Below, piece by piece: positions 21,970 to 34,100 of a DNA stretch of 64,000 nt. Every line of letters begins with the position of its first letter. The first letter of the stretch is position 1. The notes under the pieces are model-generated. The model was not told the origin of the DNA. It saw only the letters and a list, made by a program, of their open reading frames with translations, and did no database searches. Position numbers and translations under genes: made by a program. The stretch spans positions 105,602,398 through 105,666,397 of the forward strand of contig NC_092521.1 in assembly GCF_037038585.1 (NCBI RefSeq). Direction: 5' to 3'. This stretch comes from Patagioenas fasciata. Taxonomy: Eukaryota > Chordata > Aves > Columbiformes > Columbidae.

Positions 21970-22194
21970 TCAGTGATATACAACTCTGAATATTAATCCT
22001 GACGAAGTGAACAAAAGGCTTATGATCAGGGAGTGCTGAACAGGCATCAGTTTAACAGAAGCAGACGAAATGCTAAATGAAACTTGTACTTGAGATGCAA
22101 TTAGAGCTGACAGTGGTACATGTGATGCTAGTGTTGGACTGTCTGAATTTATCAGTGACTCTATCTTTTCTGCTTCTTTATTGCAGGCTTCAAT
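21970..22194 (-). CDS. RECK: RECK exon 21 (C-terminus)
   Basis: This exon has 75 codons including TGA, opening IEACNKEAEKIESLIN. It ends in a hydrophobic run (LIISLLFTSSGLIFRVV) that fits a GPI-attachment signal. Acceptor TTAG at 22195-22198. The last 30 residues are much less conserved than the rest, as expected for a cleaved tail. Confidence 0.93.
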   Translation of the reverse strand: MEACNKEAEKIESLINSDSPTLASHVPLSALIASQVQVSFSISSASVKLMPVQHSLIISLLFTSSGLIFRVVYH

Positions 22195-25100
22195 CTAAGG
22201 AAAAGAAAAAAAAAGTTATTATTTCTCTTCCTGTCATGTAAAATGACAATGCAAAAATGTTGCTAGATAGCAAAATTCAGGAAAGAAAATTCAAGTTATT
22301 GCTCTCAGCAAATAAGACATATTATTTTGGGGAGTATTTCTTAGAAAACATGTTGGAGCTCTCATCATAGATTTTGGTTCATCAAAATTACTGTGGAAGC
22401 CCTGAGTAGTAGCAAAGGGGAAGGAAGGAAGCTACGTACAAGTTATCATGAGTAATGTTTCCATGTTGATGCTCAAAAGTAAGTAACTCCAAAACTGAGG
22501 ACTTACTTTCTGATTGACCTCGAAGTCTGCAAGTCTGGAAAAATCAGGGTATTCTATTTCTTGCGCTTTTTCTTCCAAATCAGGGAAAAGTGATTTATTT
22601 TATGGGAAGGGAAGAATGGAAGTAACAGGAAAACCTGAGAAAACACAGGTTTCCATTCCTCCACTGATGTGATGATAATTCTGAATTCATGTTAGCAAAT
22701 CCATTTTTTCTACCTTCTACTGCAATCCATGAATCAGTTTAGCACGAGGTCTCTTTAACAGTTCTGGAAGCTGCCTCTAGTGAAATTTTAACTTGACAGA
22801 TGTAATATCTGGATGCCCAAAGCTTTGAAAATTGAGAAACTTCTAGCTCAGCAACAGTTGTCAACAGTGAGATGAGCAGCCTCTCCCTGGTTTCAGATGG
22901 CCTCTCCAATTTCAGAGAGTCTTTCTCGCCCCAGGAGTCTGACAGCACCTGCTGCAGATAGAATGAGAGCTGACCACATTGGCAAGGCTCAAGACCTTGT
23001 TTCCTAAGTCCTGGTAACATTTTGGGCTATTTCTGCTAAAGAAGGAGACGTCAGTTGAAGCTCTGTTGCACATAGCAGGGTTGCTCTAGCAGCACAGGCA
23101 AGCAAAATACATTCAACATAGCTGCCTGAGAAACAAGTCCCCTACTAGATACTGCAGCTTGCAAATTTTATGGCAGTGATTCTGTTCCCTCACATTACAC
23201 TACTACTGTAGTCTATCCCAGAAGCAATACTGAGCATGCAACATTAGACTGTAGGAATAAAATGGAAATGGGTAGCAGCCATCAACATAAAATAAACAAC
23301 AAGGAAATGAACCTGCCTGAATTCTGTTTGTATTGTAGAAGATAAGAGAGAGATTGTGGGCACGTTTTCTCTCCCCTTCCTTTTCAAAGGTAAATCCTTC
23401 ACTGTACACTAGCACACATCAATATGTCGGGTAACGGAATGAACCAGTCACAGCACCTAATCTCGCAGGGGACTTAATTATAAAGTGCTGTAAGTAGGGC
23501 CAGTCAAGAGTATTAGAAACAACTATAAAGTGGCAACAAATTATGTTCCTTTTAATAGGAAAAAGCCTCACTGGTCTTGCACAGGTCAACAAGTAGAGAG
23601 TGAAAATGAAACAACAGCTCCAAGACAATAATAAGGGAATACATAGCCAGAGCCTTGTTTCTGTTGTTCTGAACTGCTCCTAAGAAAATACTGCAAGAAC
23701 CTGGAGCTGTATTTGTTGAGTTTAGAGTTTAGTACTGTGAGCCTTAGTTTCCTGTTTGCTAGTATGAACTAGCTACAGCACAGCAAGTTGGGCAGCTTAT
23801 TGGAATGTTATTTCCTCTTTAAGGTCGTAATAGCATTTTGGAATCTCCCAGAACTTTTCACCATAAAGTGGAAAGGAATATCAAAACCAAGATAGTCTCA
23901 GAACAGTATAAACAGATGCTCTTTGGTACAAACTACTGCTTAGCATCAATAGATGCACAATATATTAATATGATATCAATATGTATGATGTGCTTCAGCC
24001 TAATATCACATATACTTCAATCTACTTTTAACCATTACACTGGAGACAAAGGAGTACCATTTCATATGCAGGTATACATTTAATATATGATTAATATTAA
24101 GAGGTCATTCAGAAATTTATTTTCATCAGTTTATATTTTCTGCTACTTTAGCCACAGGAAGTTGAGGGTTCTGCATTGATTAATTTTAACACAGAAATCA
24201 TACTACTCTATCCTTGGCCTTCCTTTACCTTACCCCTCTGTGGCAGAATGCAAACCCTCCTCTCTCCCCCCGCCCCTCCTTCAGTATGGAGGGAGTAGAC
24301 ACATCTCCCTCTCTCTGCTACTTGAGGCTAACAGCTTCTTTTGTTTGGCCCAGAGCACCCTGGCCAGGGCCATTAGGAGAAGGGATTGCCGAGGCGCCAG
24401 TGAGCCGCTGGGCGCCTGTGACCAGTGTGGGGGATGTTTGGAGGCTTCAGGGGCACCCCACACACGGTGTGGGGGTGCAGAGAAGCTTCTAGAATGCCTA
24501 CAGTCAGGTCTGATCAGTCAGTATAAAAACGGGATTCTCTCGTCGAGACTGAGCCCATTGTCGCCGGTCTCTCGGAGCACGAGTTGAAGATGCTGCCGCT
24601 GAGACGCCCCCTCCCCGGGATGGAGACTCCACTTGCCTTGCCGCCACGTGTGTGAGTAAAACCCCTTGCAGGATTGCGAGTATATTCATCCTTTCCGTGC
24701 ACATATGCACGTGTAACTTCCCGTGCTTAATACAAGCACGTATAAAATTATTTCCTCGCACAATTGCGAGTGTATTTTTATTCCGTGCACATTTGCACGC
24801 GTACTTTAAATTATTTCCTCGCACAATCGCGAGTGTAACTTTATTCCGTGCACATTTGCACGCGTACTTTATTTCCTCGCACAATCGCGAGTGTAACTTT
24901 ATTTCCTCGCACAATTGCGAGTGTATTATAAATTTATCCTCGCAGAATCGCGAGTGTATTTTCCTCCCGTGCTTCCACATAAGCACGTGTAGTATTCCGT
25001 GCACATTCGCACGTGTAAGTAAATTAACCCTCGCAGAATTGCGAGTGTATTATAAATTTACCCTCACGGAATCGCGAGCATACGCTTTACCTGTATCTCT

Positions 25101-28100
25101 TTAAGAATAATCCTGCACCGTGTTCAGGCAAGTGCGTACTCCTCTGGGACTCGGGGGTGGTTCCGGCATTGTTTTGAGTGAAGCCACGTGCATGCACTCT
25201 GTGGACCGCCTGTTGTACTAGTTGCTGCCCCTTAATAATTTTCCTCAACTGATACCCGAACCTATATTTAAGTCACTTTTGGAGCGCTAAAACCCTGTTT
25301 CTCACCGGTTTAATAAAAGTTGTTTTGGACCCTGTTGTCCCTTAAATTAGCCTCGGGGTGCCTCTGTGACACCCTCTTATTACCCATACTCAAAAGCCTC
25401 TTATCAGAAAAGCAGGATTTTCAAGACAGATTTTAACATCCATAATACTAGCTATTCAGATTTGAGTCACTAGAGAAATTCCCATGTATTCAGTACACCG
25501 AAAAATGCACAATTTAAAAATTGCTGTATTGAAGATAGTAAAGTGTATTCATATAAAAATGAAGTAAATCCATGCTTCCGTGCTGGGTAAACAACATAAT
25601 AACATAGTCTACCTGCAATGGTTTGGGGTTCTGATCCACAGGAATGATGAGAATCACAATTTCAGATTCTATGCTTAAGTATCCAAACACATCACACTGT
25701 GGCACTGAGACATGCAGGCGGATTTTTTCAAGTATGTCAAGCACTGTTATAGGCTTTTTATTTGTTACCTGGAAGAAAACAAAGAACTTTGTTGGTGATG
25801 TGATGTTATACGAAATTACAGTTTTCTTCTTTAGTTTTAATAACGTTATATCACACCAGAAAAATTGTTTCAGCCATTAAACTATTTGGTTTTAAACTCT
25901 AGCAAAAAAATTCCAAACCCACCAAAACTACTAAAAACTGAAAGGAAGAAAGTGAAGAATGCGTTACTTCTTAAATTAACCATAGTTTTGATATGTGGTG
26001 TTCCCCACCTTCATGGTTAAGTGTGTGTACGTATCATGTACCTCAAAATCATGAAAATGGTTATCTGCTACAGTGGCTTGTACTCTCGTGCTGGAAAACA
26101 AGCGGTAGAGCAGCCCTACCAGCTGGCACTCCATTAGCATCACAGAATCTCTTCCAAGAGCCACCGGAAATGAAGAGCTATGGCTTTGTGAAGACAAATA
26201 TATGTCTGTATATATGCAAACATGAGACATTTCAAGATCACTACATAAGTACCAGGTAAATATATTTTCATTTTAAAATTCTTATTTCTGTTCTGCTGTC
26301 TGTATCTGGCAAACAGTAATCTGATTGTTGATGCTCTATTTAATGATTGTCACACCTTGAAGGTTTTTCACCTTTTTTCTAGGTCAGTTCCGGTTGTGTT
26401 GAACAGTATAGATGTCCTGGTTTTGTTAAAAACAAGTTTCTCTTTTAGCGAATTTTTGCCTGTCAGCTAAAGCCTTCATATTAGCTGCATTTTCCTGGAG
26501 AACCCGACACATGTTTTGGTTAAACCTAGCAATGGAATGCAAACTTATTGATAAGCACGGATGGACATCTCGCGAGAGGGGCAACGAGAAACTGGTGATC
26601 GAGAGACTGACCAACGGTGTATAACATTCCATTCACGTGAATACTTCATATAAAAGTGGGAGATCACGAGGATCTCGTCCCTTTTTTTCCCCTTTTGCCT
26701 TTTCCCTTTTTCCTCATGGCTGACATTAGGAGAGGACCTTGCTGGTCGTCCCTGCGAACTGAGGCCTAGTGAGAGACTGAATCCAGCTCCGGTTGACTAC
26801 AGAGTCTAATCCAGGACTTTGGGTGCTGGCTCTGCAGTTGCTGAGACTTACAAGATTGGTTTTGTATATTTTGTATTATTTTCTCTATTCTTATTAGTAG
26901 CATTAGTAAAACATCTTTAACTTTTCCAACTCTCTTCTCTCTGTCCTTCTTTCCCTCCCGATCGCCTGTCCTGAGTGGGAAGGGGGGAGAGGGAGGGGCA
27001 AAAGGGGGAAGTGGGGGGGGAGAGGAGGTTAACAATACATCTGCCAGGGTTTGATTGTCACCCCGCAATCTTAACCCTCGACAATAGACACCAACACAAA
27101 CAGTTTGCTTGTGACTTCTGGTCATCCTGTTGTGTTCCGTTTTCTAGCTTTAGCTGCAAGAGATCAATCCTTGTTGTTCTACTGTAGCTTTGTTGCTTTT
27201 AAGAACACTGATACAGGACCTTAACAAATGGAAATCTTGGAAATCAAAGTAGACTAGATGAATTAAATTTGCAGGGTGTCACACACTTCTTTTACCAAAC
27301 CTTGTATAGGCTTTCCTTGTCATAGCCCCACTAAAATGCAGTCTGACATGCTGAATGATTAGCAAACCCTGTTCAAACAGTTTTAAAACAGAAGCATATG
27401 GATACTTTCAGGATGACTGATAGTGTCAAACTTGGATTTTGATGTTTAGATTAAAAATCTAGATTAGAAATCTAGTAGAATAGATTAGAATCTTAGCAGA
27501 TGTCTAACACTTCTTTGGTCTGTGTAGACACCAACTTTTGTTTCCTGCTATCTTTACAAAACAGGCCAGAGTGGTGGGAGGAGGAAAAAAAAAAATCAGA
27601 ACTCTTCAGTATTTAAAGCAGTTTTTTCTCTTCAGAATGACCTGTCTGAACTGAGGTAAGCATACATTACTACTCCTTGCCCTCTGGGTTGGTTAAAGCA
27701 TATGCCAGCACTTTCAGCAATGATTCCATCTACCTGAGACTTAACCATCTCCAGTACAGTGGATGTATATGCTATGCTATATATATATATATTTCTCTCT
27801 CTATATATATATATATAGATATGTACGTACACTGTCAAAAGCAACAGCTGCACATCCATCCTATAGTTTTATTGATGGAATCAGAGGAGATCAATGTCAT
27901 CATTAATTTAATGTAGATGACAGAAGTATCAAAACTACTCAAATACACAGTTGGGCATCTTCTGTTGTATTATCAAGATATATTAACTGGCCTCTGACTC
28001 ACACTGGAGTGACAAAAGCACAAAGCTTGTAACTCTCTATGCTCAGGTTGGTGTCACACAATGCACAGTCTCCAGGTGGCTGTGACCAGTTAGAGATCCT

Positions 28101-31100
28101 CTCTGGGGGCTTATTGGATGATCCCTGATTGAAGTTTCCAAAGCAGAAAACTTCTGTCAAACTTCTGTAACTTCTAGTATGTGCTAAGAGAATGCTGACT
28201 TGAATGTTTGAGAGATCACATATTTTAAATGTAAAGAGACATATAAATTTATATATATGAGTTCTGAAAATTTGAACATTGTGTATTGTGGCTTTAGGTG
28301 AGCAAGAAAAGAAAAACTCAGCAAGACTGTGATGACAAAGGGAAGAAAAAAGAGAGGAGGAAAAAAGAACAAAGAAAGCAACTACTAAGTACCCTAATAC
28401 AGGTTTTAGGGTGCTTAGTATGTGAGAGGAATTATCACCAAGTACTTAATAACTACTTGAGTAAGCCCAATAAATTTCTTTAACTAGAAAGCCTTCTCCT
28501 AACTAAAACTAAAAATTCTTCTTCACAGCCACAACATGCCAGGAAGCAGTCATGACCTAATGACACCGTTACTCAGCAAAATTTGTCAACGTGCAAACAC
28601 ACACACAGATCTCTGGGAGGAAATTAGTAGAACATCAATCAGCAGCACATCCTTGAGATGAAGACCAACCACACACTGGGCTGCAACAGCAAGAACAGAA
28701 CCAGCAAAAGTCATTGTCCAGTGGCATTCAGCTTGTGAAATTTCTACTCCTGGAAGTTTTAAAAACTCAGCTGTCCAAGCTGATCTAACCAGAACTAACC
28801 TTGCTTTGAGCAGGGAGTTGGACTAGATGGTTCCAGGGGTCCTGTTAAAGTTAACTTTTCCCGTGTTTTTACAATAATAGCTAATTCTCTCTACTTCTAA
28901 ACATATAAACAGGTTAATGTAGTTTTATACTGTTTAGGGGAATCACAGAATGTTAGAGATTGGAAGGGACCTTGAAAGACCATCTAGTCCAATCCCCCTG
29001 CCAGAGCAGGAACACCTAGATCAAATTATATTTCTATTTGATATTTTAAAAAATAAAAATCATGTGTAGATGCAAACATGAACTGTTTTGTTTCACTAGG
29101 CATGATCGCTGTATTACTCTATTTTGTTGTGATGTCATGCCAAAAATCAAGCATTCTGCTCTATTCCATATACTGAAGCATAAAGGCAGGGGTCAGTGAA
29201 GTGCAATCCTTTCATACACCACATGGGGAGTTTGGGCCTAGTTAGTTGTGTTCCGTGATAGACAATCAACATCAGAAGATCCATCTTACACCAGAGTTTT
29301 TCAAAGAGCAGTAATGAGGGATGCTGGTATCTAACTTACAGAGATGCTGAATTAACACCCAACATTTCAGCTGATGAGCAATGAAATCTGTGACAACTAT
29401 CTAGATAACCCAAAGAGTGTTATCCAGCCCAATTTAAACATCAGACAATGTCAGAATTAAGTTACCTACATTAGGAAATAGTGAGCTAGCAGAATAATCT
29501 TAACCAAAAGTAACAAATATGTACTGTATTACTAGCATGAGATAGATGCAGTTCCCATATAATTTGTCTTTTACTATTACAAGTCATTTAAACTGCAAAT
29601 CTGAATGTGATTGTGCCTACTTTAATTCTGTTTCGCTTTCAATTTCTATACTGCTATTAAGAAATGGAGGAAAGCATAATCAGGATAAAGGAAAAAAATC
29701 TAATCACACATTATCTAGTAAAAAATAATTGGTTTTATAATGTATTAACTTTTCATGAGAGAGTATACAGTAACTTGAATTTTCCATGTACCATTTAACA
29801 TAAGGCATGATTAAACTATTTACCCTTGCAAAAGCATCCAATTTGTCTTTATCATACAGGATTCTCAGCATTCCAGCACATAGTGGGCAGCAGGCTCCTA
29901 TGTGAATAAAAAAGTCTCAGACACAAAAGCATATAGTCTTTTCACTTTTTCAAATAAGCAGAAGTCAAAAGTTGAATGTAAACAGAGAAAGAAAATAGCA
30001 AAACTACCAAGGCAAAGTAAATCTTTCAATTTGATAGCAAAATTGCACAACTTCTAAGATTTTTTTAAATGTTGAAAATATTTATAATGCAAAGCAGTCA
30101 CCTTTAAGTACACATTTACTACTATCAACATGAAGCAACAAGATGGATTGTCACATGTTTCAAGATGATACATTATTATAAGCTAAAAACTACAGGCATT
30201 TTGTGTACAGCAAGCCAAGTTCTGTATGGATGCATGCATATACAATCACAGAAATGATGCCATTTCAAGAGCTGAAATAGCTAGGACATGACAGAAGCAA
30301 TTATGCACACTGCAAATATCAATTTATGCAGCCATACCATGTTGGAGCTTAAAATCTTTATATAGTATGGAGGGAAAAAGGACTTGTCTGACGGATTCAT
30401 GTGTAACACAAAAGCATGCCATATTTCTACTGTTTTTCCTCACTATCTCAAAAACCAAAAAGCTAATATTTCAACTTTCTACCTATGATTGTATATTTAA
30501 TACACCCCCAAAATTATTATATATAATTAATATTCACTGAGTGACTTTTGCAATATTAAATGTAATACCGAAGCATAAAGACCCCTTTTCAAAACAGTGA
30601 ATGAGAAAAATACGTAAAACCATTTCTTTTTAAAAACTGAGCTTTCCTTCCTCTGTGTGTTACCTGTGGTTAGTTACTGACTGTTTCATAAATGAAGTAT
30701 TTGTGAAAACAATAAAAAACAAGTTCAGAACAGTAAAACTGCAAAACTATTCCTACTGTCTTCCTCTTTCACAATACTGTAAATACATATGGTATCTTAC
30801 TCTATCTTCTAATTAAATACAATCTTTGCTCTTCTGGGAACTCTACTTTGACAATAGTTTAAAATTCCAGTGTGGTATCTGTGCTGCTACTTCCAAAAAC
30901 TTACCCATCTGATTCCCAGTGACATTCTACCCTAGCCACCACAGACCTCATTCCTTTCTCCTAAACCAGGCCTATGGACATAGCTGCAAGTTTCTAAAGA
31001 CTGACTTAAGACTCGTGAAGCCAAGGCCTTTCTGCTTCAGAATTGCTTGGCTGAGTCCTGATACTGGCTTATTCTAGCCCTAAGAAATATCTCTATTTCA

Positions 31101-34100
31101 TCCATTCTCTTAGATGTTTCAAAGATATGAAAGACAATATTTTAGAGCATAAGTTTTGCTCCAAATAGACAGCTATTTATACACATGGCCTGGAGACTCT
31201 CCTATCTGCAGTCAACTCTAACAAAGAATTAACATACCTGGCGCAATAACAGGTTTGCAGCCTGTAGCAGAACGCTGGGGACATTTAACAAAGGCACACT
31301 CTGTATGAAAGCCATAGTCCGAGAGAACACCGACAGCCTGACAGGGGCTGTAATAGTCGACAGCCACACGGTCAGAATAGGCGGCACAGACACTGCTGTA
31401 GGTTTCCCCGTTATGTCCACAGACAGGTTCCACTGATTTGCAAAATGGCTGAAACACACAGAAATGTTTCAAAGATTAATTTATCCCTGCTACAGACAAA
31501 ATGCCAGAGTAGTTTTAATATTAAGAAAATCAAAGTTCATGGGAATTTGCTGATAATATTGTCAAACATCCAAAAAAGTAGGAAATCTAGAGTAAATAAC
31601 TTGCTGGTTTAGGAATAGGTAATAAATGCAAAGAATAAATACTTAGAGAAGGTGACAGAAAAATGTCAGTTGGAATCTGGGAAATGTACAATAAGGCACG
31701 TTTTGGGAAATAAATTTCGTTCTTTGCTAATGCAAAATGACCATGTCATTCAAATTAAATTACATATTAAATTGTTTAAATGTAAGATTACTGTAATTTC
31801 ATTATGTAATAAATATTACTTTAGTAATCAAATGAATTTATTAGTAAATTACTTACCGTTCATTTATTAATACTTTGATGGGTTATTAATAATTTATTTA
31901 TTAATTCACCTCAGTGTATTTTTATGTTCTTAAAATTTAGTGTGTGTGTGCATGTTGAGTCACCATCCCTGGAAGTATTTAAAAGATGTGCAGATGTGGC
32001 ACTTAGGGACATGGTTTAGTGGTGTAATTGGCAGTGTTAGGTTTACAGCTGGACCTGACCTTAATGGTCTTCTCCTACCTAAATGGTTCTATGACTTCAT
32101 TTATTTCTAACACACTATTTGAGAAGATAAATGTATACATTTATTTCAAAATAAGAAGATCCATTACTAGAAACCTCTCTGACAAAAATATATTTACTGT
32201 AGAGATATCTATAAAATATTTATTGTGTCAATTTTCTCTCAGAGAAAACGTACCTACCGTATCATTTGATTCAAACCCATGTGTAAATCAAATAAAACTG
32301 CAATACAGTTTCTTCCTATTCTGCCTGCACACGTATATTGCTGACTCTTTGCAGACAAAGCATCACTAATACTTTTGTCCAAAGTCTTGCGAAATGACAT
32401 AATTCATTCCATAATTTCTTGCTAAGGTCTAAATATTTTATTTAACTAATATTTCAAGTAAGTCACTATAGCTACTTGATCGCTGTATATCCTCTAAAAG
32501 AACAAGACAATTACAGTTTCTATGTTACACACCTAAGCTAACAACAAAACTGATAGAGGACAAGTATATGTGAGTACACCAAATAGTTCCATACCTTGCA
32601 ATCATCTTTCTTATAAAAAGAAGAGTGAAAACTTAAAGCTACCAGTGTCAAAGCCTTTGTGAACATGGATACAACTAGGCATATAACTGCTGGAGAAAAA
32701 AAAAAAAAACAGCCATGCAATATTCCTCTGATCTTTACTGTTCAAGGGCTGAACATTCTCTGAGTATCTCCTGAAATATCTGATGTGCAATGAGAAGAAT
32801 TATCTGTACTTAATGAAGCTGCTGAAAAAGGGCAAGAAAAAGACAATATAAAGACAGAAAGGCAGAAACTAGAAGTGGGTTAAAAGAGCAACAGCATTTA
32901 TAATATAGTACAGAAAAACCCTGATAAAATGGCCTGTATGTCTAAGAATATTCATCAGTTGAGACCAAGAGAAAGTCTCAAATCAATCTTCATCATCTGC
33001 AGAAAAGCTGAAGATGAAGAGCCTATCAATGGTAAAGCCAGAAACTTTGAAAAGAGTAGCTTCAGACTTTTCTTGTAACGTGACAGAAACAGCTTGTCTC
33101 CCAACAACATAGGGAGCAGTGGGGCGGAAGAACTAAACCTAATCCTAATCTTTCTTAGGGATCAATATGAAGATTTATCTAATCCAGACTCCCTGAAGAA
33201 AATTTTACAGACTGACTGGTCTCTAACAAAACTGAGGTGTAAATAAATCCTGAACAATGAACTTGGTAAAACTGGGGCAAAATCACACAAAACTTTATAC
33301 GACCACAACCAGGCATTAATTTTTATGTAAAACAAGTTCAAACTGGTGAAAAAGAGCATTTAACTAACCAAGAAACCACACTAATTACTGCAAACATGCC
33401 TCAGTGCAAGCTTTAATAGTGAAAAATATAGGAAGACTTAATATAAATATCAGAGTATCATCACCAAGAAAGCATAAGTAAAGCTTTTGATTGATTTTGA
33501 GACAACTGTTAACTAAAGCAGAGAAACACTTGACAAAATCGTAAGTATAATTTTGTGAGAGTACTTTTTATCCTAGTGAAAATTACATTTTTAAAGGATT
33601 ACTTCCAATGAAAACATTTTGTAAGCTATAAAAACCAGAATATTGCTAAGTTGAACATTAAAGAACAAAGAAGATTTGACACTTATTGTAAGAACAACTT
33701 CCTACCTGGCATGCTCCTCGATATGCTAAACTTTTCCCTTTTTGGTACAAAGTACACAAGTTACTGTATTCCACATTGTCTGTGTCACAAACAGGATCCC
33801 GAGTCTGGTCACAATTTAACTGCCTTGGCACACATTCATGCTGGCTACATTCGAATTTTCCAAAACTAGTCAAGCAAACTTGTTTCTTTGGTATGCACCT
33901 GCATAAAGTAATGAAAATTTCATATCATGTCATAGGACATTTTTATGTCTCAAAATTTTCAGGGAAAATATTTTCAATGAAATCTAGCTACAGTTCAGCA
34001 GAGCTGCAGGAAATACATGCAATAAAACATTCTGAATAGCAAATTTCAGGTCTCATCACAAACCTGAAACTGGTTCATACCACATTCAGTCAATGTATGT

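Larger units (their letters stand above)
22195..25612 (-). other. RECK intron 20
   Basis: This intron holds the hairpin-bearing solo LTR (24239-25371). The rest (22195-24238 and 25372-25612) shows no recognisable gene or repeat. Confidence 0.7.
25769..29823 (-). other. RECK intron 19
   Basis: Holds a solo LTR (26413-27083), a TA-rich microsatellite (27770-27825) and two CR1 pieces (28779-28853, 28937-29019). Nothing else was recognised. Confidence 0.7.

Noticed and set aside
24665-25083. CRISPR array
   Set aside because: The units are palindromes of three sequence types with short AT-rich spacers of similar composition, inside an LTR flanked by target duplications in a vertebrate genome. 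No cas genes are present.
24652-25104. Open frame of 150 codons with repeated peptide
   Set aside because: It runs across the LTR hairpin array, so its periodicity comes from the DNA repeats. There is no evidence of translation.
31229-31459. Second minus-strand frame over RECK exon 18
   Set aside because: Out-of-phase shadow; the Kazal 3 frame joins neighbouring exons in phase.
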